From: an uncultured bacterium
GTDB taxonomy: Bacteria; Cyanobacteriota; Vampirovibrionia; Gastranaerophilales; Gastranaerophilaceae
Reading direction: 5' to 3'
DNA: 64,000 nucleotides
NCBI GenBank assembly: GCA_902794035.1
Contig: CADBFN010000004.1
Coordinates: 1 to 64,000, forward strand
Shown: positions 45,815 to 53,789 of the stretch, piece after piece
How positions within the stretch are numbered: position 1 is the first letter of the stretch
Layout of the letters: each line of letters starts with the position of its first letter
Notes under the pieces: model-generated
What the model was told of the DNA's origin: nothing
The model's database searches: none
The model's input: only the letters and a program-made list of their open reading frames with translations
Position numbers and translations under genes: made by a program

Positions 45815-47607
45815 ACATAAATAGCGTAGCAGAAAAAATAAATCAAAACCGTTTTGTAAGGAACTATATGCGCATGTGGCCGTATGTAAAACCAATATGG
45901 TTCAGAGCGTTGTTATCCCTTTTGATTTGTATTCCGATAGGTTCGCTGGATGCAATCATTGCACTTGCACTTAAACCATATATGGATTTGGTTATGGTTG
46001 AAAAAAGCATAGCTTCGCCTTGGTATATTCCTTTGGGAATCGTGTTGTTTACCTCAATGCAGGGCGGATTGAAATACTTGTCTGCATATCTTTCAACCTG
46101 GGTTGGGGCAAAGATTTCCAACGCATTAAAGTTTGATTTATTCAAAAAACTTCTTACCTATGAAACCGCGTTTTATGATAAACGCAATTCAGGTGATGTA
46201 ATATTTCAATTTAATAATATGGCAGACAGTGCCTGCTCCGGATTGTTGGATAATTTATCCGTATTTATTCAGAGAGTTTTCTCATCAATATCTTTGGTTT
46301 GTGTATTGTTCTACAACTCCTGGCAGTTGGCAACAATGGGGGTAATAGTTCTTGGATGTGCATTTGCTCCGGTTGCGAATATACAAAAAAGAATTAAAAG
46401 TGTAATGGACAAAACAGTTGTTGCAGATTCATCCATAATCACAGAGTATAATGAAGTTTTTGCGGGTAATAAAACCATTACATCTTATAATTTACAGGAA
46501 AATGAAACTAACAAATTTTCCTGGATTTTGAAAAACATTTTTACATTGAGAATAAAAATGGTTCAAAGAACTCAATGGCTTTCACCGATGATGCATGTCA
46601 TTGTTTCTGTAGGTATTGCAGGAGCAATTGCTTACGGATCGCATTTGATTATGACAGGAGCAATCACTGCAGGTAACTTTGTATCATTTATTACGGCTTT
46701 AATTTTACTTTATACCCCTGTAAAAAGTATTGGTAATAATTTAAATTCAGTACAGTTTTCATTCTTTGCTATTGAACAGGTTTTTGGCAAACTTGACGGG
46801 CAACCTGCAATTAAAGATAAAGAAAATGCTGTACCAATGAACAGAGAACATTCGATAATAAAATTTGAGAACGTCAATTTTGAATATGTAAAAAATGTAC
46901 CTGTTTTGAAAAATATTAATCTTGAAATTCACAAAGGTGAAACGATTGCGTTTGTGGGTAATTCCGGTGGCGGTAAAACTACAATAGTAAACCTGCTGCC
47001 ACGTTTTTATGACATTAAATCCGGTTCAATTACTATTGACGGAACGGATATAAGAGATTTTACACTGAAATCATTAAGGCAAAATATTGCAGTAGTATTT
47101 CAGGATAATTTCTTATTTTCCGGAACAATAAGAGAAAATATTCTGCTCGGGAATCCAAATGCCAGCGAAGACGCTGTACAAAAAGCTGTAAAGATGGCAT
47201 TTTTAGATGAATTTATTGCATCATTAAAAGACGGTTTAGATACGGTTATTGGCGAACGTGGTGTATTGCTTTCAGGCGGACAAAAACAACGTGTAGCGAT
47301 TGCAAGAGCATTTTTAAAAGATGCGCCGATAATTATTCTTGATGAAGCAACATCTGCTCTTGATAACAAAGCAGAGGCAATAGTTCAAAAGGCAATTGAT
47401 AATCTTATGCAGGATAAGACCGTATTTGTAATAGCTCACAGATTATCTACGATCCAGAATGCGGATAAGATTGTTGTGATAAATCAAGGTGAAATTGCGG
47501 AAATGGGAACTCACGAAGAATTATTACGCATTGAAAACGGCGCATACAAGGCATTGTATGAAATGCAGTTTAAAAAACAGGAGGATAAATCATTAGCACA
47601 GAACTAA
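45811..47607 (+). CDS. MsbA-type ABC transporter, permease-ATPase fusion
   Basis: 598 residues. Six transmembrane helices fill residues about 35-310. The nucleotide-binding domain has Walker A GNSGGGKTT (383-391), Q-loop VFQDNFLFSG, signature LLSGGQKQR, Walker B IIILDEATSALD and a VIAHRLST H-loop. It is the half-transporter type that flips lipid A or lipid-linked oligosaccharides (MsbA, PglK). As the last gene of cassette 2 it probably exports the glycan made by the preceding enzymes. Confidence 0.93.
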   Translation: MNINSVAEKINQNRFVRNYMRMWPYVKPIWFRALLSLLICIPIGSLDAIIALALKPYMDLVMVEKSIASPWYIPLGIVLFTSMQGGLKYLSAYLSTWVGAKISNALKFDLFKKLLTYETAFYDKRNSGDVIFQFNNMADSACSGLLDNLSVFIQRVFSSISLVCVLFYNSWQLATMGVIVLGCAFAPVANIQKRIKSVMDKTVVADSSIITEYNEVFAGNKTITSYNLQENETNKFSWILKNIFTLRIKMVQRTQWLSPMMHVIVSVGIAGAIAYGSHLIMTGAITAGNFVSFITALILLYTPVKSIGNNLNSVQFSFFAIEQVFGKLDGQPAIKDKENAVPMNREHSIIKFENVNFEYVKNVPVLKNINLEIHKGETIAFVGNSGGGKTTIVNLLPRFYDIKSGSITIDGTDIRDFTLKSLRQNIAVVFQDNFLFSGTIRENILLGNPNASEDAVQKAVKMAFLDEFIASLKDGLDTVIGERGVLLSGGQKQRVAIARAFLKDAPIIILDEATSALDNKAEAIVQKAIDNLMQDKTVFVIAHRLSTIQNADKIVVINQGEIAEMGTHEELLRIENGAYKALYEMQFKKQEDKSLAQN

Positions 47608-47648
47608 TGAGAAGTGAAAAAGAACTAATTTAATATGTATGCAAAAGG

Positions 47649-47733
47649 CTTAACTTATAATTCATTTTTTTAGCAGGGTCGGGTTCGATTCTGCTTTTCC
47701 TTTATAACACAAAAAAGAAAGACGTTTTAAGTC
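47649..47733 (+). repeat. ~87-bp cassette border repeat, copy 2
   Basis: Copy of 41154-41240 with a few substitutions and small gaps. It lies 41 bases after the ABC transporter stop codon, ending cassette 2. It includes the same GCAGGGTCGGGTTCGATTCTGC hairpin-like core. Confidence 0.85.
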
Positions 47734-47742
47734 TTTCTTTTT
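47716..47742 (+). terminator. rho-independent terminator of cassette 2
   Basis: AGAAAGAC pairs with GTCTTTCT and is followed by Ts. The matching stem in copy 1 (near 41224-41242) is imperfect. Confidence 0.75.
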
Positions 47743-47767
47743 AGAATTGTGAATTAAGGTTATAAGT

Positions 47768-47902
47768 TTAGATTTCAAAACTTGCCGTTGAAATGAAACT
47801 CAGACACTCGTCAAACAAATTTTGAATTGGTTTTTCCAATGATAAATCTGTTGGGGTAAAATTAATCTCCACCGTGTCCATGACCTTAGTTTGCTTGTCC
47901 AT
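47768..47902 (-). CDS. possible small protein of 44 residues
   Basis: An open frame from ATG at 47902, with AAGGAG nine bases upstream, to TAA. The product begins MDKQTKVMDTVEINFTPTD and is acidic with a hydrophobic C-terminal half (FDECLSFISTASFEI). No family is recognised. It is the only gene candidate in the 532 bases between the ABC gene and infC, the rest of which is AT-rich. The strong start site is the main support. Confidence 0.4.
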   Translation of the reverse strand: MDKQTKVMDTVEINFTPTDLSLEKPIQNLFDECLSFISTASFEI

Positions 47903-48139
47903 GCGTTCATACTCCTTATTTAATTTTTCACAATGTAAATTCTGGATAATTCTGTTTGACTAACAATTTTATTATCGGAATATTTTTTCAAAACTTTAGA
48001 AATTTATTCAAATTTTTAATTTTTTTTTACAAAAAGCCAATATTGTGTGTTTTTGTTAGTTTACATTACTTAATAATTCGCTTTTATCTGTATTTATGGT
48101 ATTATAAAATGCGTCAGCAGTAAAATAGGAGATAGGACA

Positions 48140-48685
48140 ATAGCTATAATAAATACCAAATCAAAGGATAAAACGATTTTAAATGAATATATAAGATCAA
48201 AAGAAGTTAGATTAATTGATGAAAATGGCGAAAATCACGGTGTGGTTCCAACGTCAAAAGCCTTGCAGATGGCGCAAGATGCGGATTTAGATTTGGTATT
48301 AATTAGCCCTAATCAGGAGCCTCCTGTAGCAAAAATTCTTGATTACGGGAAGTATAAATATGAATTGGCAAAGAAGGCAAAAGAAGCCAAGAAAAAACAG
48401 CATGTTGTCGAGATTAAAGAAGTAAAAATGCGCTATAAAATTGATGTGCATGATTATGAAGTTCGTTTAAAAGCTGCAAGAAAATTTATTTCACAGGGCA
48501 ATAAGGTTAAGGGTGTTGTAATGCTAAGAGGACGAGAAATGCAGCATTCAAACTTGGCATTTGACCTTGCGCAGAAATTTATAACAGATATGCTTGAAAA
48601 TTCTGACATGTCCGTTGTATTGGAGAAAAAACCTCAGATGGAAGGCCGTAATGTTACATTTTATCTTGTAGGTCAGGCATCTTAA
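48140..48685 (+). CDS. infC: translation initiation factor IF-3
   Basis: 181 residues if translation starts at the AUA codon at 48140. The N-domain reads LNEYIRSKEVRLIDENGENHG and the linker/C-domain DYGKYKYELAKKAKEAKK, VKMRYKIDVHDYEVR and GREMQHSNLA. No ATG or TTG lies in frame upstream of the conserved N-domain. AUA has AGGAG (48127-48131) eight bases upstream and gives the usual IF-3 length. The first conventional candidate, GTG at 48242, would remove much of the N-domain. Rare infC starts are known in other bacteria and allow IF-3 to limit its own synthesis. Confidence 0.88.
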   Translation: MAIINTKSKDKTILNEYIRSKEVRLIDENGENHGVVPTSKALQMAQDADLDLVLISPNQEPPVAKILDYGKYKYELAKKAKEAKKKQHVVEIKEVKMRYKIDVHDYEVRLKAARKFISQGNKVKGVVMLRGREMQHSNLAFDLAQKFITDMLENSDMSVVLEKKPQMEGRNVTFYLVGQAS

Positions 48686-48770
48686 TAGAATTTCTTGACA
48701 ATAATGTTTTAGCAGATAGAATAAAGAATGTACTCCGAAAAGGAATTCGTAACTAAATAGGTTTGCGATT

Positions 48771-48850
48771 TGCCGCAATAGCTCCCCCTGAGTGGAGTGA
48801 AACGGAGCGAAAAGAGTTAATAATGTAGAGCTTGCTCTACCAACTCTAAC
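48771..48850 (+). repeat. tRNA-Phe 5' fragment followed by hairpins
   Basis: The first 14 bases (TGCCGCAATAGCTC) duplicate the 5' end of tRNA-Phe with its preceding T (48867-48880). Next come a GCTCC...GGAGC element and a nested hairpin (GAGTT, GTAGAGC, GCTCTAC, AACTC at 48814-48846). It looks like a degraded or rearranged tRNA copy invaded by a palindromic repeat. Confidence 0.6.
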
Positions 48851-48867
48851 AAAATTAAATAATAAAT

Positions 48868-48943
48868 GCCGCAATAGCTCAGTTGGTAGAGCAAGGGACT
48901 GAAAATCCCTGTGTCCTTGGTTCAATTCCGAGTTGCGGCACCA
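48868..48943 (+). tRNA. tRNA-Phe (GAA)
   Basis: 76 bases with an encoded CCA. The acceptor stem GCCGCAA pairs with TTGCGGC; the anticodon loop CTGAAAA has GAA at 48901-48903; the T-arm holds GGTTCAATTCC. A strong terminator follows. Confidence 0.97.
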
Positions 48944-48949
48944 CTTTAA

Positions 48950-48979
48950 AAAAAGCACTACAATAAGTGCTTTTTTTAT
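48950..48979 (+). terminator. terminator of tRNA-Phe
   Basis: AAAAGCACT and AGTGCTTTT form a stem with loop ACAATA, followed by a T-run. Confidence 0.9.
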
Positions 48980-49485
48980 TGTTATTTGTTTTTTAAAGCG
49001 AGCCTTAACTCGGATGTTGTGTCAAGCACAACCCTCTCGGCAAACCTGACATTTAGTCAGCTTTGCCTGCGGCAGAGTGAGTTGCGGCATATTTTTTATC
49101 TATAACAGTAGGAGTTTTAGGTTTTATTACAAGTGTTCTAAAACCTATTGTATTTTTTTACCTCAGTGTATCTGTACACCTAATATGATTATTTTCGGTT
49201 AAATCGCCTGTGTGTAAAGGTTTCTACGGTTGGAAGTAACCAATAAAAAATCGTTTCAGCTGTCCTGAAAGTCCATTTTTTGAACCAATAAGTCTAAATT
49301 GTTCCTGTTTGTGTCCTATTTCTGTCCACAAAAGAGTTTTAGCGATTTTGCACCTTTCCGGCATTTTGTACGCTTGAAACGATTTTTTGTTGGTTTTGTT
49401 GAAACAAAAATTTTATTGTTTTTAAGTTCAAATTTTTCTTGGTCGGAAATTTTTTAAAAAGGTCGGAAGTCATTTTCTACATTTT
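48980..49485. other. non-coding stretch between tRNA-Phe and the restriction-modification operon
   Basis: No gene is supported. It holds a GGCAAA...TTTGCC hairpin (about 49040-49068), a second copy of the tRNA-Phe 3' end (GAGTTGCGGCA at 49079-49089), an imperfect 19-bp inverted repeat (49240-49258 and 49375-49393) around about 115 bases, and two GGTCGGAA words near 49442 and 49462. It may be an integration scar. Confidence 0.5.
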
Positions 49486-50976
49486 TTAACTTGCTTCAGT
49501 ATATGAGCTAAATATATTATCCATCTCTTCTATGCATTTATTTCTATTTGATTTTTTCAAATCTTCATATAAGTTTAAAATTTTATTTCTATCATTCTCT
49601 GATATTAAATTAATATTTAAAACATAAGCATTATTTAAATCATTTGGCTCAAACTTATCAAGACCATCTCCATATTCTCTTTTATTATTAAATAAAATTT
49701 TTTGAGCTGTAGGTGTTAATAAGTAACAAAAAAATAAATTTATAAAATTTTCCTTTTCAAGCTTATTAAAATAGAAACCGTGAAAAGTGGTTAAATTTCT
49801 TACATTTGATGTATTGCGTATAACTTTTAGTTTATTTCTGCAAAATACAGATAATAGTATTGGGGCAGGCATTTTATTTTCTATAGAGTACCAAGGTTTT
49901 CTATGACTAGTTAAATATGTTTTATCATACCCCGAGTTTTCACCATAGGAAATATATTCGTAATCATTTTGACAATTTGCATTAGTTCCGTTAAAAAGAT
50001 ATGTTTTTTTGTTGTCACGTTTTAGCTTTTCAAATTCTTCAATATCAAATATGAGATTGGTAATATCTGCAGATTTGGTAATACAAGGAAGACAAACATC
50101 CTTGCTTAGTTTTAAATCCGATATTTTTTTAGTATTTAATGTAAAATATGAGTTATTTCCTGTTGCAATACCTCTTTTTACTTGTCCAATATCTTTTAAT
50201 TTGATCAAGTTATTATTGACTTTTAATTGCTTTATTTTAAAATAATTAAGCCATTTTCCATTAGGATTTAATTCATCATATGTATATATTTTTTCATCAA
50301 TGAAACTATTTGTACTATCTAATTCGTTTATATTGGAAACATTTATAAAGTGAATTTTTTCATTATATTTATTTTCAAACAATAAAATACATGAAGTAGT
50401 TATTGCATCTTCAAATAATTTCATAGAATTATCAAATTTTATTATTGAATGAAGCATATGCGATTCAATAAAGAATCTTTTTATAACTTCTCCATAACCA
50501 GTATTTAAAAATTCATATGGGATAATATATGCACATCTACCATTTGTATTTAGTTCATTTAAACTTTTGATTAAAAAATATATGCATAAATTAGAATAAC
50601 CATTTAATTTTATACTATATTTTTCTTGAAAATTATTAATTAAAATCTTCCTATTTTTTATTTTTTGAAATTTATTATATGGGGGATTGCATACTATAGC
50701 ATCGTATTTATCGAGTTCTGTATTAAGATAATCTGCATTTTTGATACAGTCTTTTTTTAAATAATGTTGTAGATATTGACACCAATAATCATCAATATCT
50801 AATGCTGTCATATTAAGTGTTTTATCTATTTGTTGGGCTAATTTGATAAAAACTCCCTCTCCAACAGCTGGGTCTAAAAAAGATTTGGTTTTATTTTTAA
50901 TAACCCAATTAACCATAAATTTTGCTATTTTTTCATTAGTAAAATATTGACCGTACTTTTTTTTATTATGTATCAT
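49486..50976 (-). CDS. Type II adenine-specific DNA methyltransferase
   Basis: 496 residues. Motif I is DPAVGEG (35-41), which binds S-adenosylmethionine, and the catalytic motif IV is NPPY (97-100), marking an N6-adenine enzyme of the gamma type. The C-terminal half is a target-recognition region. The N-terminus KKYGQYFTNEKIAKFMV is usual for this group. Its start overlaps the endonuclease stop by 4 bases. It protects host DNA from the adjacent nuclease. Confidence 0.9.
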   Translation of the reverse strand: MIHNKKKYGQYFTNEKIAKFMVNWVIKNKTKSFLDPAVGEGVFIKLAQQIDKTLNMTALDIDDYWCQYLQHYLKKDCIKNADYLNTELDKYDAIVCNPPYNKFQKIKNRKILINNFQEKYSIKLNGYSNLCIYFLIKSLNELNTNGRCAYIIPYEFLNTGYGEVIKRFFIESHMLHSIIKFDNSMKLFEDAITTSCILLFENKYNEKIHFINVSNINELDSTNSFIDEKIYTYDELNPNGKWLNYFKIKQLKVNNNLIKLKDIGQVKRGIATGNNSYFTLNTKKISDLKLSKDVCLPCITKSADITNLIFDIEEFEKLKRDNKKTYLFNGTNANCQNDYEYISYGENSGYDKTYLTSHRKPWYSIENKMPAPILLSVFCRNKLKVIRNTSNVRNLTTFHGFYFNKLEKENFINLFFCYLLTPTAQKILFNNKREYGDGLDKFEPNDLNNAYVLNINLISENDRNKILNLYEDLKKSNRNKCIEEMDNIFSSYTEAS

Positions 50977-52061
50977 ATTATTTTAAATCCGAATAATTGT
51001 TCCCATTGTTCTTTATTTAATATCGAAAAGCTATTTTTGAATTTAACGTAGTATAGCAACCGTCCTCGACCTAATTCTTTCATTTCACTGTAATGTTCTG
51101 GTAATGAAACTTTTTCCAATACATTCATTTCTTTATTTGCGTGTATTTTTATAGTTGTCTTATTTTGGTTCTTAATATCGCCTTCAATAAAATATTCTTT
51201 ACCCTCAAGTTCAGTATTACTAATTAAATTGAGTATTTTTTCAAACGAAATGCCATATGCCTTGTCAAAAAAAACTTGTACATAGTAATGAGGAACTTGA
51301 TATCTTTTTATCCAGTTATATACAACTTTCAAATCTTCAACTTTGGGTGTTATACTTAAAAAAGTTCTTTTTGTGATTTGAGTTATTATATTTTTTAACT
51401 CTTTTAATAAACTTGATAATTCGCATAGTTGTTGCGATGTTCTCCAACACGGTGTTCTATAAGAAATAACATGTATATTCTCAGGAGTTAGTAAGTTTAT
51501 TATTTTATATAACTCATTGTCTTTTTTAATTAGTATATCAGAATAATTATCTATTATAATTCTTTTTATTTTTAATGCTTCATTTATGAGCATATCATTT
51601 CTATTATTCATGAATTCTTCATACTTATTGATTAAAAATGCACTGGAACGAACCTCTATTCCACATTTTGCCAAAGGAACAATTTTATCTAGTTCTTCAA
51701 TTGGAAAATGGCTTATACTAATATCTTCATATTTATAGTCATCTCTGTCAAAAATAAGTATGTCTGGTCGTTTACCAACTGTATCTAATTCATTTTGATA
51801 ATCCTCATAAAATTCTTTAAAACCATCTTCACCTGCAATTATATTATCATCTCGTCCGTATTTTACGGCAATATATCTTGTAGAATTTTTGTTAATAACT
51901 TCCAATAATGTTTTTTCTGCCCAATCACCTTGTTCTTTATTTGTTAAAAATTCTGATGAAACTTGTGTGGGTGCGGTACCTCTTTGCCGTTCTGCAGAAA
52001 AATCAATAATATCAGGGTTAACTCCACATATTAATTCGTTGATCCTATCTATGTATGACAT
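50973..52061 (-). CDS. Type II restriction endonuclease, possibly AccI-like
   Basis: 362 residues from the ATG at 52061, with AGGAG eight bases upstream; a TTG six bases earlier is too close to that site. The N-terminal block SAERQRGTAPTQVSSEFLT followed by QGDWAEKTLL recalls AccI-family enzymes, but I cannot confirm this. A PD-(D/E)xK-like core may be RPDILIF and GIEVRSS, with Arg where Lys is usual. The position between an HTH gene and a cognate methyltransferase strongly supports a restriction role. Confidence 0.75.
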   Translation of the reverse strand: MSYIDRINELICGVNPDIIDFSAERQRGTAPTQVSSEFLTNKEQGDWAEKTLLEVINKNSTRYIAVKYGRDDNIIAGEDGFKEFYEDYQNELDTVGKRPDILIFDRDDYKYEDISISHFPIEELDKIVPLAKCGIEVRSSAFLINKYEEFMNNRNDMLINEALKIKRIIIDNYSDILIKKDNELYKIINLLTPENIHVISYRTPCWRTSQQLCELSSLLKELKNIITQITKRTFLSITPKVEDLKVVYNWIKRYQVPHYYVQVFFDKAYGISFEKILNLISNTELEGKEYFIEGDIKNQNKTTIKIHANKEMNVLEKVSLPEHYSEMKELGRGRLLYYVKFKNSFSILNKEQWEQLFGFKII

Positions 52062-52147
52062 GAACAATACTCCTCATTTTATATAATATTAACATAAATA
52101 TGTCTTTCATTATATTTAATTACTATGTCAAATATGGACATAAATTG

Positions 52148-52330
52148 TTATCTTTTTCTTTCTTTTTCAGGTAGTTTTTGTGCATCTTTGGAAATTAGCC
52201 AATATTGTCCGCATTTAAAAGCTCTCTCAACTTTACCCTCAGCACAATAAACTTGTACTTGCCTTTGCGAAATACCCCATTCCTTTGCACATTCTCTTGC
52301 CGTTTTTAAATAATCAGGTATATTTTTCAT
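52148..52330 (-). CDS. small helix-turn-helix protein upstream of the restriction-modification genes
   Basis: 60 residues of the MerR/excisionase-like type: KTARECAKEWGISQRQVQVYCAEGKVERAFKCGQYWLI. It precedes the endonuclease gene on the same strand by 86 bases. It may control the timing of restriction gene expression, like a controller protein, though it is not the classic XRE-type controller. Proteins of this type are also common in mobile elements. Confidence 0.75.
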   Translation of the reverse strand: MKNIPDYLKTARECAKEWGISQRQVQVYCAEGKVERAFKCGQYWLISKDAQKLPEKERKR

Positions 52331-52411
52331 AATCTACATTATTATTCTATTGATATTTATTAAAAAATGCAAAAATTTTATATTCAAAATTTCAACGAAT
52401 AATACTTTCAA

Positions 52412-52819
52412 GTGAAACAAAAAATACTTTCAAATGGAATAAAAGTGGTGAAACCTTTGCTACAACTTACTCAAACACAACCGCGAACAGATAAAACTAT
52501 TGCTATTGCTATATATTCTGGATTATCGGGTTCGTTTTCCTCAACCCAGCCCATGAAAATACTCAATAGTAGTGGTACTTATACTAAACCTGCATGTATA
52601 TGTACATTTACAATTTGTCGTAAATTTGTCGGAGTTGAAAATAAAAAAATGATATTTGAAGATACTGAATTTTATACAATAAACAATCCTGAAAAATATT
52701 TAGAAATAATGTATGGTAAAAATTATATGAATATACCTGCTATAATAGACGGGGCAAAATTTATCAAAGGAAATGCGCGCTATATTATGAAAGCTAAAGA
52801 GCATAATGCAAAGATATAA
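52412..52819 (+). pseudogene. possible remnant of a LicD-family gene
   Basis: 135-residue frame without a convincing ribosome binding site. Only the last 60 residues look protein-like: FEDTEFYTINNPEKYLEIMYGKNYMNIP resembles the C-terminal NPEKYL...YG.YM..P block of LicD phosphotransferases. The first 75 residues show no recognisable domain, and a full LicD protein is about 250 residues. It lies between the restriction genes and the third glycan operon, so it may be a decayed glycan gene. Confidence 0.4.
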
Positions 52820-52961
52820 TAACGGTACTTTAAAGTAATTTTTTTACAAAAGTGAAGTTTAATAAAATTTTTATGTTAAAATAAAACTAAACATACTTAA
52901 GCATGAAAGTATGATTTGAATTTATATAGAGAAACTGTGTAACACTAAGGATAAGCAGTAA

Positions 52962-53360
52962 ATGAATTATAAGTTAATTGATATGAGAGTGTTCGGTGAC
53001 GAACGCGGAAAGCTTATTTCGCTTGAGGGTAATCGAAATGTACCGTTTGATATCAAAAGGGTATATTGGATTTTTGACACACTGCCTGATCAGGACAGAG
53101 GAATGCATGCACACAAAGATATGGAACAAATAATTGTTGCAATGGATGGTGCTTGTCAGTTTGTGCTTGATGACGGGAAAGCGAGAGAAAAAGTCTGGCT
53201 AAATCGTCCTGATGTTGGTTTGTATATCGGTAAAAATATGTGGCGCGAGATGAAACATTTTTCCTACGGCTGCAAACTTATGATTTTGGCATCTGATTAT
53301 TATGATGAAAAAGAATATATTAGGGATTATGATGAATTTTTGAAAGAGGTGAATAAATGA
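52962..53360 (+). CDS. FdtA/QdtA-family dTDP-sugar ketoisomerase
   Basis: 132 residues of the WxcM-like cupin family. [29 protein letters not shown], the metal-free cupin core [19 protein letters not shown] and [21 protein letters not shown] identify it. It isomerises dTDP-4-keto-6-deoxyglucose to the 3-keto sugar, the branch toward dTDP-Fuc3NAc or Qui3NAc. It is the first gene of the third glycan operon and overlaps the acyltransferase gene by 4 bases. Confidence 0.9.
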   Translation: MNYKLIDMRVFGDERGKLISLEGNRNVPFDIKRVYWIFDTLPDQDRGMHAHKDMEQIIVAMDGACQFVLDDGKAREKVWLNRPDVGLYIGKNMWREMKHFSYGCKLMILASDYYDEKEYIRDYDEFLKEVNK

Positions 53361-53788
53361 TTCATCCTCTTTCAGATGTGCAAAGTAAAAATATAGGTGA
53401 TGGCACAAACATTTGGCAGTTTTGTGTGGTTTTAGAAGGTGCAAAAATTGGTAAAAACTGCAATATTTGTTCAAACTGTTTTATCGAAAACGATGTTGTG
53501 ATTGGCGATAACGTAACTGTAAAAAATGGTGTAAGCCTTTATGACGGAATGAGAATTGAAGATGATGTTTTTATTGGCCCGAATGCGACTTTTTGCAACG
53601 ATAAATACCCAAAATCAAAAAACAAAAATTTTAAACTTGAACCTGTAATAATCAAAAAGGGAGCAAGTATAGGCGCAAACGCAACAATTTTGCCGGGAGT
53701 AACAATAGGTGAAAACGCTCTTATCGGCGCCGGAGCTATTGTAATTAAAGATGTTAATAATAAAGAAAGAGTTATTGGTAAAAAATAA
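53357..53788 (+). CDS. FdtC/QdtC-like N-acyltransferase (left-handed beta-helix)
   Basis: 143 residues of hexapeptide repeats: [62 protein letters not shown]. The N-terminus [21 protein letters not shown] fits the dTDP-3-amino-3,6-dideoxyhexose N-acetyltransferase group. With the ketoisomerase and the aminotransferase at 58740 it gives three steps of one sugar pathway. Confidence 0.88.
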   Translation: MIHPLSDVQSKNIGDGTNIWQFCVVLEGAKIGKNCNICSNCFIENDVVIGDNVTVKNGVSLYDGMRIEDDVFIGPNATFCNDKYPKSKNKNFKLEPVIIKKGASIGANATILPGVTIGENALIGAGAIVIKDVNNKERVIGKK

Positions 53789-53789
53789 G

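Noticed and set aside
48548-48958. 136-residue minus-strand frame over the end of infC and tRNA-Phe
   Set aside because: It is antisense to a secure gene and to a tRNA; the SELNQGHRDFQSLALPTELLRH-type text is a tRNA artefact.
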